A stretch of DNA of 64,000 nt from CAVVDT01 sp963747005. GTDB lineage: Bacteria > Pseudomonadota > Alphaproteobacteria > Rhizobiales > Aestuariivirgaceae. Position 1 is the first letter of the stretch. Every line of letters begins with the position of its first letter. The translations under genes were made by a program, and so were the position numbers. The DNA is taken from positions 563,388 through 627,387 of the forward strand of contig CAVVDT010000003.1 of the NCBI GenBank assembly GCA_963747005.1, written 5' to 3'. Below are positions 8,520-17,175 of this stretch, in pieces. The notes under the pieces were generated by a model, which was given only the letters and a program-made list of their open reading frames with translations, did no database searches and had not been told where the DNA came from.

Positions 8520-8966
8520 ATGCGATTGTTGTCTCGAGCAATAGCAGCAACCTTGCTGATGGCTATGAGTGGCGCCAGCCAGGCTCAGGAGTCGCGTGAG
8601 CTCGTGCGGCTTCCACAACCCATGCAAGAGCACATGCTTGGCAACATGCGCGATCATCTCGCCACATTGAATGCCGTCATCGGTGATGTTGCCGACGGCA
8701 AATTCGACGAAGCGGCAAAGCTTGCCGAAGAACGGCTGGGGATGAGTTCGCTCGGTCTGCACGGCGCCGCGCACGTGGCTCCCTTCATGCCACAGCCGAT
8801 GCAGGACTTAGGGACCGCCATGCATCACGCGGCAAGTCGATTAGCCATCGTTCTGCAAAACACCTCAGTGTCGCCATCACTCGAGACAATGCGTGATGTC
8901 AGCCGGTCCCTGCACGAGGTCATGACGACCTGCACGGCTTGCCACTCAGGCTACCGAATCCGCTGA
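8520..8966 (+). CDS. Cytochrome c'-like (class II c-type) exported protein
   Basis: 148 aa from the ATG at 8520, which has AAAGGAG seven bases upstream; a GTG three codons earlier is inside that ribosome site. Residues 1-22 are a signal peptide ending near SQAQ. A single heme-binding CTACH lies at residues 138-142, only six residues from the C-terminus, as in four-helix-bundle cytochromes c', which bind NO or act in low-oxygen electron transfer. The helical body is rich in His and Met. Heme attachment would need the Ccm system, not present here. Placement just before the anaerobic arginine genes fits a low-oxygen role. Confidence 0.7.
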   Translation: MRLLSRAIAATLLMAMSGASQAQESRELVRLPQPMQEHMLGNMRDHLATLNAVIGDVADGKFDEAAKLAEERLGMSSLGLHGAAHVAPFMPQPMQDLGTAMHHAASRLAIVLQNTSVSPSLETMRDVSRSLHEVMTTCTACHSGYRIR

Positions 8967-9476
8967 CGGGCCGCCGATACACAAGCACCCCCATGCGGCG
9001 ATAGGGTAGGTCACCAATGGGGATGGGGCACTCGCTTGGCGGCAACCGAAAGGGTCTCAGCAAAGGCAACCGGAGTGATGCCCTGAATCCAATCGACCCC
9101 AAATTTCAAACCACCGGGGGTGGGTTCAACCGGCTCATCGAGCCGGCACTATTCAAATGCTCCGGGCGGCAGGTCGCTCCGCACAATCGATGCCATCAAC
9201 CGCCGACTTCGGCAAATCTTTGATGTGAGCAATTCTGCACAGCCCTACTTTGGGAAAGAGTGTGTACTAAGTACAATGACCTATGTTCGGCGATGAAGGA
9301 TTGACTGTCGCCGCCGTCCCAGATCTCTCGGGGAACCAAAATGGCCAGGACAGCCGCACCCAATCTGCCATCGATCACCGCCTGTGAAGGCGGCCTCAAG
9401 GGTGTGGAAAGTCTGGTTACCGCTGGGTGGTTGACGTGGCGCGGCATCATCAATCCTCTGTAAGCGGACACAGACC
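8967..9476. other. Intergenic region upstream of arcA
   Basis: No gene supported. It holds a perfect 7-bp stem hairpin CCGGCTC-ATC-GAGCCGG at 9130-9146, possibly the end of the cytochrome transcript but without a T-run, and copy 1 of the RTGAGCA element at 9225. No consensus FNR box was found before arcA. Confidence 0.5.
9225..9242 (+). promoter_or_regulatory. RTGAGCA element, copy 1 (upstream of arcA)
   Basis: GTGAGCAATTCTGCACAG. It can be read as the start of a 23-codon ORF beginning MSNSAQ (9225-9296), or as the dyad TGAGCA-N4-TGCACA. No Shine-Dalgarno sequence precedes the GTG. arcA starts 252 bp downstream. Confidence 0.5.
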
Positions 9477-10703
9477 ATGGCTGCAAAATTTGGTGTCCAT
9501 TCGGAAGTCGGCAAACTCAGGCGCGTGCTGGTACACCGTCCCGGAACAGCCCTCGCCCGCCTGACGCCGTCGAACTGCGCGGAGCTTCTATTCGATGACG
9601 TCATCTGGGTAAAGCAGGCCCGCATCGAACATATGACCTTCGTCGATGCCATGGGGCACCGCGGGGTTGAAGTGGTGTTCCTGCGCGAACTGCTCGAAGA
9701 AACCCTGCGCGACCGGGAAGCGCGGCGCTGGCTGATCGAGCGGCGGATCAGCGATGACACGGTCGGCGTCGGCCTCGCGGATGACCTGCGTGCCCACTTC
9801 ATGGAGATCGATGCGGAGGTCTTGTCCAACATCCTGATCGGCGGCATGAGCCGGGCTGAACTGCCTATCAAGACCGGAGGCATGCTGGCGCCCATACTCG
9901 AGCCGCAGGACTTCATCCTGCCACCCTTGCCGAACCACCTGTTCACCCGGGACACGACGTGCTGGATCTACGAGGGCGTGACCCTCAACCCGATGCACTG
10001 GAACGCCCGCCGCCTCGAGACGCTCAATGTCGCGGCGATCTACCGCTTTCACCCGGACTTCCGCAGTGCGGGTTTTCCGGTGTGGTGGGGCGATCCCGAT
10101 CACAATCATGGCCTCGCGACATGCGAAGGCGGTGACGTCATGCCGATTGGCAACCGCACGGTGCTGATCGGCATGGGCGAGCGCACCACGCCACAAGCGG
10201 TCGGCCAGATCGCCCGGGCGCTGTTCGCACAGGACGGGGCGGAGCGCGTCATTGCCTGCCAGTTGCCGCGCGAGCGTGCTTCCATGCATCTCGACACGGT
10301 CTTCACTTTCTGTGACCGCGATCTGGTGACGGTATTTGCAGATGTATCGGAGCACATCCGTACCTTCAGCCTGCGGCCCGGAGAACGTGAAGGCATGATT
10401 GATGTAAGGCCCGAAAAGCAGCCGTTCCTCGATGTCGTGGCCGAGGCCTTGAAGCTGAAACGGCTGCGCGTCGTGGAGACCGGGGGCGATGCCTACGAGG
10501 CCGAGCGCGAACAGTGGGACGATGGCAATAACGTCGTCGCCATCGAACCCGGCGTCGTGGTCGCCTATGATCGCAACGTTTACACCAATACACTCCTGCG
10601 TAAGGCCGGCGTCGAGGTCATCACCATTCCGGGCGCCGAACTTGGTCGCGGCCGCGGTGGCGGTCACTGCATGACCTGCCCGCTGATCCGCGATCCAGCC
10701 TGA
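9477..10703 (+). CDS. arcA: Arginine deiminase
   Basis: 408 aa, the normal length. It hydrolyses L-arginine to citrulline and ammonia in the cytoplasm, the first step of the ADI pathway. Diagnostic segments are NHLFTRDT, CEGGDV, MHLDTVFTFCD and the C-terminal GGGHCMTCPL with nucleophile Cys398. It is followed by arcB (29 bp gap) and arcC (4 bp gap), giving a classic arcABC operon that yields one ATP and two ammonia per arginine without oxygen and raises pH. The antiporter that would exchange arginine for ornithine lies in a convergent operon at 13.3-14.8 kb. Confidence 0.97.
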   Translation: MAAKFGVHSEVGKLRRVLVHRPGTALARLTPSNCAELLFDDVIWVKQARIEHMTFVDAMGHRGVEVVFLRELLEETLRDREARRWLIERRISDDTVGVGLADDLRAHFMEIDAEVLSNILIGGMSRAELPIKTGGMLAPILEPQDFILPPLPNHLFTRDTTCWIYEGVTLNPMHWNARRLETLNVAAIYRFHPDFRSAGFPVWWGDPDHNHGLATCEGGDVMPIGNRTVLIGMGERTTPQAVGQIARALFAQDGAERVIACQLPRERASMHLDTVFTFCDRDLVTVFADVSEHIRTFSLRPGEREGMIDVRPEKQPFLDVVAEALKLKRLRVVETGGDAYEAEREQWDDGNNVVAIEPGVVVAYDRNVYTNTLLRKAGVEVITIPGAELGRGRGGGHCMTCPLIRDPA

Positions 10704-10732
10704 CCCGGCAAGCCCAGCAATCGAGGTTTTCA

Positions 10733-11734
10733 ATGCCCATCAACCTGCACGCACGCAGCTTCATCAAGCTCCTGGACTTCACGCCCGGCGAGATCCGCTT
10801 CCTCCTGCGCCTGGCAGCCGCCCTAAAACAAGCCAAGTACGGCGGCTATGAGGAGCAGCGGCTGAAGGGCAAGAACATCGCGTTGATCTTCGAGAAGGCC
10901 TCGACCCGCACGCGAACCGGCTTTGAGGTCGCCGCCTATGATCAGGGCGCCCATGTCACCTATCTCGGGCCCACCGGCACCCAGATCGGACACAAGGAAT
11001 CGATGAAGGATACCGCCCGCGTGCTGGGTCGTATCTATGACGGCATCGAGTATCGCGGTTTCGGTCAGGCGCTTGCTGAGGAACTGGCCGCCCATGCCGG
11101 CGTGCCCGTCTATAACGGGCTCACCGACGAGTTCCACCCCACCCAGATCCTCGCCGATTTCCTGACGATGCACGAATATACCCACAAGCATCTGTCGGGT
11201 ATTACCTTCAGCTTCGTGGGCGATGCCGGCAACAACATGGGCGACTCGCTGATGGTCGGGGCGGCGATGATCGGCATGGATATCCGCCTCGCCGCACCCA
11301 AGGCGTGCTGGCCCGATGATGCCCTTGTCGAGCGATGCCAGGGCATCGCCAAGCGGACCGGCGCCAGGATCATGCTGACCGAGGACATCAAGCAGGCGGT
11401 CACCGGCTGCGACTACGTCTACACCGATGTCTGGGTATCGATGGGCGAACCGGACAGCGTCTGGGCCGAACGCATCAAGCTGCTCAAGCCTTATCAGGTG
11501 ACCGCCGACGTCATGGCCGCGACCGGCAACCCGCACGCCAAGTTCATGCATTGCTTGCCAGCGTTCCATAATGCGGAGACCGAAGTCGGCAAGGAGATCA
11601 AGCAAAAGTACGGCATCGAGGCCATGGAGGTGACCGACGAGGTCTTCGAGTCGCCAGCATCGATCGTGTTCGACCAGGCGGAAAACCGCATGCACACGAT
11701 CAAGGCACTACTCGTCGCGACTATCGGGAGCTGA
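10733..11734 (+). CDS. arcB: Ornithine carbamoyltransferase, catabolic
   Basis: 333 aa. It phosphorolyses citrulline to ornithine and carbamoyl phosphate. STRTRTGF at about residues 57-64 binds carbamoyl phosphate, DEFHPTQ is conserved in the family, and HCLPAFH near residue 272 contributes the active-site Cys and the ornithine site. The sequence could also run anabolically, but its position between arcA and arcC argues for the catabolic enzyme. It starts 29 bp after arcA and ends four bases before arcC. Confidence 0.96.
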   Translation: MPINLHARSFIKLLDFTPGEIRFLLRLAAALKQAKYGGYEEQRLKGKNIALIFEKASTRTRTGFEVAAYDQGAHVTYLGPTGTQIGHKESMKDTARVLGRIYDGIEYRGFGQALAEELAAHAGVPVYNGLTDEFHPTQILADFLTMHEYTHKHLSGITFSFVGDAGNNMGDSLMVGAAMIGMDIRLAAPKACWPDDALVERCQGIAKRTGARIMLTEDIKQAVTGCDYVYTDVWVSMGEPDSVWAERIKLLKPYQVTADVMAATGNPHAKFMHCLPAFHNAETEVGKEIKQKYGIEAMEVTDEVFESPASIVFDQAENRMHTIKALLVATIGS

Positions 11735-11738
11735 CCCG

Positions 11739-12671
11739 ATGCTGGTGGTCATCGCCTTGGGCGGCAACGCCTTGCTGACCCGCGGCGAACCTCTCACCGT
11801 GGAGAACCAGCGCGCCAATACCAGGCGTGCCGCGACAGCCATTGCCGAGGTGATTGCGGCGGGCCACCGCGTCGTGATCTGCCATGGCAATGGTCCGCAG
11901 GTCGGCCTGTTGGCCCTGCAGGGTGCTGCCTACAAGCCCGACGAGGCCTATCCGCTCGACGTGCTGGGGGCGGAGACCGAAGGCATGATCGGCTATCTGA
12001 TCGAGCAGGAACTGGAAAACGTCCTGCCGCAGGGTCAAAGGGTTGCCACGCTGCTGACCCAGGTGGAGGTCGATGCGCGAGATCCGGCGTTCCTCAAGCC
12101 CAGCAAGCCGGTTGGACCGGTTTATGAGAAAGCCGAGGCGGAAACGCTCGCCAAGGCACGCGGCTGGACAATTGCGCCAGACGGCAAGAAATACCGCCGC
12201 GTCGTGCCGTCACCATTGCCGAAGCACATCCCGGACATCGCGGTCATTCGTTTGCTGGTCAATCAGGACATCATCGTGATCTGTGCTGGCGGCGGCGGCA
12301 TACCGGTCGTTCGCCGGCCCGATGGGAGCCTCATCGGGATAGAGGCCGTCATCGACAAGGACCGGGCAGGCGGCCTCCTGGCACAGGACCTTGGCGCCGA
12401 TGCCTTTCTCATGCTCACCGATGTCGATGCGGTCTATCTCAATTGGGGCAAGCCGGATCAGAAGCCGATCCGCAGGGCTTCGCCGCATGAACTCCGAAGC
12501 AGAGACTTTGCCGCGGGCTCGATGGGACCAAAAGTCGAAGCGGCTTGTGACTTCGCGGCGGCCACAGGCGGCATTGCCGGTATTGGTACGCTGGAACAGG
12601 CGCTGCCCATTCTCGAAGGGCGGGCCGGCACGCAAGTGGCCAGTGATAGTGGGCTGATGACCTTCTGGTAG
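11739..12671 (+). CDS. arcC: Carbamate kinase
   Basis: 310 aa of the amino-acid kinase fold. It transfers phosphate from carbamoyl phosphate to ADP, giving ATP, CO2 and ammonia, the energy-yielding last step of the ADI pathway. Seen are ALGGNALLTRGEP at the N-terminus, CHGNGPQVG (nucleotide/substrate loop), CAGGGGIPV and MLTDVDAVYLNWG. It is the last gene of arcABC, four bases after arcB. Beyond it lies an IS1182-like tail and an antiporter remnant. Confidence 0.96.
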   Translation: MLVVIALGGNALLTRGEPLTVENQRANTRRAATAIAEVIAAGHRVVICHGNGPQVGLLALQGAAYKPDEAYPLDVLGAETEGMIGYLIEQELENVLPQGQRVATLLTQVEVDARDPAFLKPSKPVGPVYEKAEAETLAKARGWTIAPDGKKYRRVVPSPLPKHIPDIAVIRLLVNQDIIVICAGGGGIPVVRRPDGSLIGIEAVIDKDRAGGLLAQDLGADAFLMLTDVDAVYLNWGKPDQKPIRRASPHELRSRDFAAGSMGPKVEAACDFAAATGGIAGIGTLEQALPILEGRAGTQVASDSGLMTFW

Positions 12672-12683
12672 CTGGTGCGCCGC

Positions 12684-12885
12684 TCAGCAGGCGCAGCACT
12701 TGCGGAAACGGCACTTCGCTGCCGTATTGCGATCGCTCAAATGATGGCGGCTGTTCATCATTGGGGTCGGGTTGTAGGCCAGTACGATCAGGGTCATCGC
12801 GGTGCGCACGTTCTTCAGCCGCTTCATCAGGAGGCGGCTGGCCTCCATCCAGGATCTGATGGTCCCAGGGGTGGCCGCGAAATTC
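12684..12885 (-). pseudogene. IS1182-like transposase C-terminal remnant
   Basis: The minus-strand frame reads PGTIRSWMEASRLLMKRLKN then VRTAMTLIVLAYN, matching the end of IS1182/IS5-type transposases (GTIxxWM-x-LxxKRLKNVRTEMSLxVLAYN). About 65 residues survive, with a substituted tail. No catalytic residues or terminal repeats remain. Confidence 0.5.
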
Positions 12886-12943
12886 GCATGAAGCCTATCT
12901 TGTCACAGTTGCCACAGCATCCGCGTTCGGCATTCGAGGCGGA

Positions 12944-13212
12944 TCAAGAAATGATAACGACCCCGTCGGCGAACAAGAGCGTGGCCACGATAGCGGCGGT
13001 GATGAGGGCGAGCGCTACGGCGAGCTCGATGCGCGTGAAAGCGGGCCTATCGGGCGCCTGCTCCTTCTGGGCGTACCAGAAGACCGGCAGGCCGACGGCG
13101 TAGACGATGATCGACATCAGCAGAAACTCGGGGCGCTCTGCGCAGAGAATCCAGGCGGAATAGAGCGTCCCGAGAATACCCGTCCAGCGGGAGATACCAC
13201 GAGATTCGAAGG
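12944..13212 (-). pseudogene. Second basic-amino-acid antiporter, C-terminal remnant
   Basis: A minus-strand frame with no start reads GILGTLYSAWILCAERPEFL, then SIIVYAVGLPVFWYAQKE and a final membrane segment before a stop at 12944-12946. This corresponds to the last 90 or so residues of an ArcD/ArgO-type APC transporter (compare LGTVYGFWLVYAAGLQYLL in the intact antiporter at 13341-14825). It is not identical to its neighbour, so it is the remnant of a diverged second copy rather than a recent duplication. Confidence 0.65.
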
Positions 13213-13340
13213 CTCGCGTTCGATAGCGCCGATTGCTCGCCTACCGGTAATGCGCCTGTCGCTCCCTTGCCCCGTCAAGCCCAAGCCGGGCGCGATGCTT
13301 CGAGATCGAACCGGGCCCGGCGCCGTCGCGGCGCGGCCTT

Positions 13341-14825
13341 TCAGGGCTTGTAGACCTGGCTCAGATTTCCGGTGAACAGCATCCACAGCGCCAGGATCCC
13401 CAGCACGATTAGGGCGAGCGCCACGATCAGCTCGATCATGTTGAAGGGCAACTCCTTCGGTGCATGCTCCTTGCGCGCCCAGATGAACACCAGATTGCCC
13501 AGCGCAAAGAACACGGCGCCACAGAGCAAATACTGCAACCCGGCGGCGTAGACGAGCCAGAAACCGTAAACGGTGCCCAGGACGCTGGAGACCAGAGCCT
13601 GCGTCTTTCCAATTTTCGCCGTCTCGGGATATTGCCCTTTCGCCACCAGCGTCCAGAGATAACCCGTGGCGCCGATATAGGCGGGCAGGATCATCACGCC
13701 GGTGATCGACAGCATCACGTTCCATGCATTGGTCGAAAAGTACACCAAGATCATCATCACCTGCATGACAGCGGTCGACACCCACAGGGAAACCGTCGCG
13801 GCGCCATTCTCGTTGGTAGCGGCGAATACCTTCGGATAGCTGCCGTCCTTGGCGCCGGCCCATGGCAGTTCCGCCAGAAGCAGCGTCCACACCAGCCAGC
13901 ACGACAAGATCGAGATCAATACAGTGCCAGTGATGAAATATTCGCCCCACTTGCCGACAAGCGATCCCATGATCGCCGCCATCGATGGCGCCGCAAGGAC
14001 AGACAAATCACCCTGCGACATGATGCCGAAAGGAAGCACCGAAACGAGCACATAGAGCGTAAGGGTGACCAGGAACCCCAACAGGGTCCCGCGGCTCACG
14101 GTCCTGGCATCGGATTTGTCGGACAAGACCACCGCGCCTTCGAAGCCGATGAAGACCCATAGCGTCACCAGCATGGTGCCCCGAACCTGGGCGAGTAGGC
14201 TGCCGAGTGGCTTGGCGTTGGCAGCATTGGCGCTCACATTGCCCCAAAAGGCACTGGTCCACATGCCGGCCTTCATCGAAGAGGCGACGACGGCAATGAA
14301 GACCATGATCGGAACGAACTTCGCGATAGTCGCAACGATGTTCAGGACGGCTGCGCCCTTGATGCCACGCAGCAAGAGCCAGTTCATGATCCAGAACACC
14401 ACCGAGGCCGCCAGGATCGCCTGCCACGTATTTCCACCCGCGAAGTAGGGTGGAACGAAGTAGTTGATCGTACTCATCAGCAGCACGCCAAAGCCAACAT
14501 TGCCAAAGGCCGCCGACAACCAGTAGCCCCAGGCGAGCTGGAATCCTGCGTATTTGCCAAAACCCTGGCGCGCGTACATGTAGATGCCTGCGGTCAGATC
14601 GGGCTTGACATCGGCCAGCACCTGGAAGGTTCGCGCCATGAAAAAGATACCCAGCCCGGTCACCAGCCAGGCGATCAGCACCGCTCCCAACGAGGCGCTT
14701 TGCGCCATGTTCTGCGGCAGGTTGAAGACACCGCTGCCGATCATGGCGCTGATCACCAGCAAGGTAATGGCGAGCAGACCAAGAGGCTTCGCTTTATCCT
14801 TGGAGCGTGCTTTTGAGTTGGCCAT
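13341..14825 (-). CDS. arcD: Basic amino acid / polyamine antiporter (APC superfamily, ArcD-like)
   Basis: About 494 aa with 12 or so membrane segments. ISAMIGSGVFNLPQNMA is the N-terminal APC signature. Such proteins exchange arginine for ornithine (ADI pathway) or for agmatine, lysine for cadaverine or ornithine for putrescine (decarboxylase systems). I start at the ATG at 14825, six bases after AAAGGGGAG, rather than the ATG two codons earlier that touches it. It is the last gene of the minus-strand operon decarboxylase-decarboxylase-antiporter, about 50 bp after the second decarboxylase. It could serve both the decarboxylases and the ADI enzymes. Confidence 0.9.
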   Translation of the reverse strand: MANSKARSKDKAKPLGLLAITLLVISAMIGSGVFNLPQNMAQSASLGAVLIAWLVTGLGIFFMARTFQVLADVKPDLTAGIYMYARQGFGKYAGFQLAWGYWLSAAFGNVGFGVLLMSTINYFVPPYFAGGNTWQAILAASVVFWIMNWLLLRGIKGAAVLNIVATIAKFVPIMVFIAVVASSMKAGMWTSAFWGNVSANAANAKPLGSLLAQVRGTMLVTLWVFIGFEGAVVLSDKSDARTVSRGTLLGFLVTLTLYVLVSVLPFGIMSQGDLSVLAAPSMAAIMGSLVGKWGEYFITGTVLISILSCWLVWTLLLAELPWAGAKDGSYPKVFAATNENGAATVSLWVSTAVMQVMMILVYFSTNAWNVMLSITGVMILPAYIGATGYLWTLVAKGQYPETAKIGKTQALVSSVLGTVYGFWLVYAAGLQYLLCGAVFFALGNLVFIWARKEHAPKELPFNMIELIVALALIVLGILALWMLFTGNLSQVYKP

Positions 14826-14873
14826 TGTCATCTCCCCTTTGAATGCAGTCGGTGTTGTCGATCCTGGCGGCCA

Positions 14874-17171
14874 TCACGGCTTGACGCACAAGATCCGGTA
14901 GCGCCCGTCCTCGACCTCGACGCCATGCGTGTCGTGGGCAAAGCCGGGCAATTCGGCATCGAACGCCTCGAGTGCCTTGAGATAGCCGAGCAATGGACCC
15001 TTGGCGGCGCCGGCATTCTCGCCGGGCATCATTAAGGGAATTCCCGGCGGATAGGGCACCACCCCGGTGGCGACGGTGCGCCCCGCCATCTGGTCCAGCG
15101 TCAGCGGTTCGATCTCGTCATTGACCAGCCGCTCATAGGCCTCGACGGGAGAAAGGTCGGGCACCGGCAGGGTACCGAAACCCGCCGACATGTATTCTGT
15201 GGTGCGGTGCTTCTTCACCGCCGCGAACATTTCTTCCGCCAGGTCGGCGAGCCCGAGCTTGGCGTAGCGCTCCGGATGAGCGGCCACGAGCGCCGGGATC
15301 GCGCGCGACAGCGGCGCGTTGGCGAGTACGTCGCGGTGAAATCCCAGCAGCGCGTTGATCAGCGTTCCCCACTTGCCGCGCGTGATGCCCATGGAGAACA
15401 GGAACAGGCTGGTGAAATCCGTGGTCTTCTCGACCACGATGCCCTGCGCGTCGAGATAGGCGGCGAGCAGTGAGGCCGGGATGCCCTTGGCCTGCAGCTT
15501 GCCGTCCCGCCCCATGCCGGGTGTCACGACCGAAACCTTGATGGGATCCAGCATGCAGTAGCCGTCCTTGAGGTCGCCGAAGCCGTGCCAGGAATCTCCC
15601 GCGCGCAGCAGCCAGGCCTTGGGCTCCTGCGCAAGGCGTTCCGGGTCGGCGAGATGGAAGGGCACCTTCTTGCCGGCGCGCCCTTCAGCCACCGTGTCCG
15701 GCTGCCAGGCATTGAAGAACCAGCCGCCCTTGGCCTCGAATTCGGCGTTGATCCGCCCCAATGTCTGGCGGAATGCCACCGCCTCGCGGATCGTTTCGCC
15801 GGTCAACGCCTCGCCAGATGGGCCATCCATCATGGCCGCCGCGATGTCATTCGAAGCGATGATCGCGTATTGCGGGGAAGTCGAAGCATGCATCATGAAC
15901 GCCTCGTTGAAGCGCGCATGGTTGATCGGCCGGCGTCCATCGCGGATATGGATGTAGGAGGCCTGGGACAAAGCGGCCAGCAGTTTGTGGGTCGATTGGG
16001 TGGCAAACAATGTCGGGCGGTCGCCGCGCGGCTCGCCGGGTTCGCCGTGCATCGCGAAGCGCTTGGCGTAGATCGGGTTGAAGCGCGCATAGCCGTACCA
16101 GGCCTCGTCGAAGTGCAGCCGGTCCACGGACATGCCGAGAAGCGCCTCGACCTGCTCGATGTTGTAGCAAAGACCGTCATAGGTCGAGTTGGTGAGGACC
16201 GCGACGCCCGGCTTGGGATCGACGCCTTTCCTGACCAGCGCATTGGCGGCTATGCTCTTGGCGATGGCGGCCGGATTCAACCGATCATGATGAATCGGAC
16301 CGATCAGGCCGAGGTAGTTCCGCGACGGTATCAGGTAGGTCGGGATCGCACCCGATAGCGTCATCGCATGTTCGACCGACTTGTGGCAATTGCGATCGCA
16401 CAGCGCAATCTGGTCGCGCGTCACGCAGGCCATCAGGATCACCCGGTTCGACGTGGACGAGCCGTTGGTGACGTAGTAGGTGCGATCAGCACCGAATACG
16501 CGCGCGGCATAGCGCTCCAACTCCGCGATTGCACCCGAATGGTCGAGCAGCGAACCCAGTTCGCCGACCGAGATCGACAGATCGGACCGGAACAGTTCCT
16601 CGCCGAAGAACTCGAAAAAGGCCCGACCGGCCGGGTGCTTGAGGAAGGCCGTGCCACCGGCGTGTCCCGGCGTGTGCCATGAGTACTCGTAGGTACCGGC
16701 GAACTTGGCTAACGCCTTGAACATCGGCGGCAACAGTGTCGCCCGATAGCGGTCGACCGCCGCTGCCACGCGGCCACCGATGAAGTCGGGGGTATCCTCG
16801 AACAGCCAGATGTAGTCATTGACCTGCTCCAGGACCTCGGAGGGCACCTTGGCAAGTGAGCCCCGCGAAGCGAGCAGGAATATCGGCAGCTGGGCCGAAT
16901 GAGTGCGCACGGCGGCAATAACACTGGATGCGCTCTTGTGATCCGGCGGGCCGGCCAGTTCCCAGTCGACCATCACCGCCTGCAGCAAGGCGTGAGTTGA
17001 GATCTGCGCCTCGGCCTCGCGCTGCGAAACGGCTTCAACAATTTCGATATCGCGGTTACGCAGGTCCTCGACCAGCGCGGCCGTCGCGCGGCCCGCCGCG
17101 TGGTCGCCGTCCAGGCCGTTATGAACTACGAGGACGCGCCGATTGAAGAGGATTCCCGGGACGTCGGACAT
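14874..17171 (-). CDS. Orn/Lys/Arg decarboxylase, PLP-dependent (group III)
   Basis: 765 aa: an N-terminal flavodoxin-like wing domain (about 1-130), then the PLP core with GHAGGTAF (about residue 172), STSNRVILM, LCDRNCHKS, DEAWYGYARF and ATQSTHKLLAALSQASYIH, whose Lys binds PLP, and a C-terminal domain. These enzymes decarboxylate ornithine, lysine or arginine, consuming a proton, and underlie acid resistance with an antiporter. Substrate cannot be told from sequence here. The start follows GAAGGAG by seven bases; that ribosome site overlaps the stop of the preceding decarboxylase (4 bp gap), so the two are translationally coupled. Confidence 0.93.
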   Translation of the reverse strand: MSDVPGILFNRRVLVVHNGLDGDHAAGRATAALVEDLRNRDIEIVEAVSQREAEAQISTHALLQAVMVDWELAGPPDHKSASSVIAAVRTHSAQLPIFLLASRGSLAKVPSEVLEQVNDYIWLFEDTPDFIGGRVAAAVDRYRATLLPPMFKALAKFAGTYEYSWHTPGHAGGTAFLKHPAGRAFFEFFGEELFRSDLSISVGELGSLLDHSGAIAELERYAARVFGADRTYYVTNGSSTSNRVILMACVTRDQIALCDRNCHKSVEHAMTLSGAIPTYLIPSRNYLGLIGPIHHDRLNPAAIAKSIAANALVRKGVDPKPGVAVLTNSTYDGLCYNIEQVEALLGMSVDRLHFDEAWYGYARFNPIYAKRFAMHGEPGEPRGDRPTLFATQSTHKLLAALSQASYIHIRDGRRPINHARFNEAFMMHASTSPQYAIIASNDIAAAMMDGPSGEALTGETIREAVAFRQTLGRINAEFEAKGGWFFNAWQPDTVAEGRAGKKVPFHLADPERLAQEPKAWLLRAGDSWHGFGDLKDGYCMLDPIKVSVVTPGMGRDGKLQAKGIPASLLAAYLDAQGIVVEKTTDFTSLFLFSMGITRGKWGTLINALLGFHRDVLANAPLSRAIPALVAAHPERYAKLGLADLAEEMFAAVKKHRTTEYMSAGFGTLPVPDLSPVEAYERLVNDEIEPLTLDQMAGRTVATGVVPYPPGIPLMMPGENAGAAKGPLLGYLKALEAFDAELPGFAHDTHGVEVEDGRYRILCVKP

Positions 17172-17175
17172 ATGG

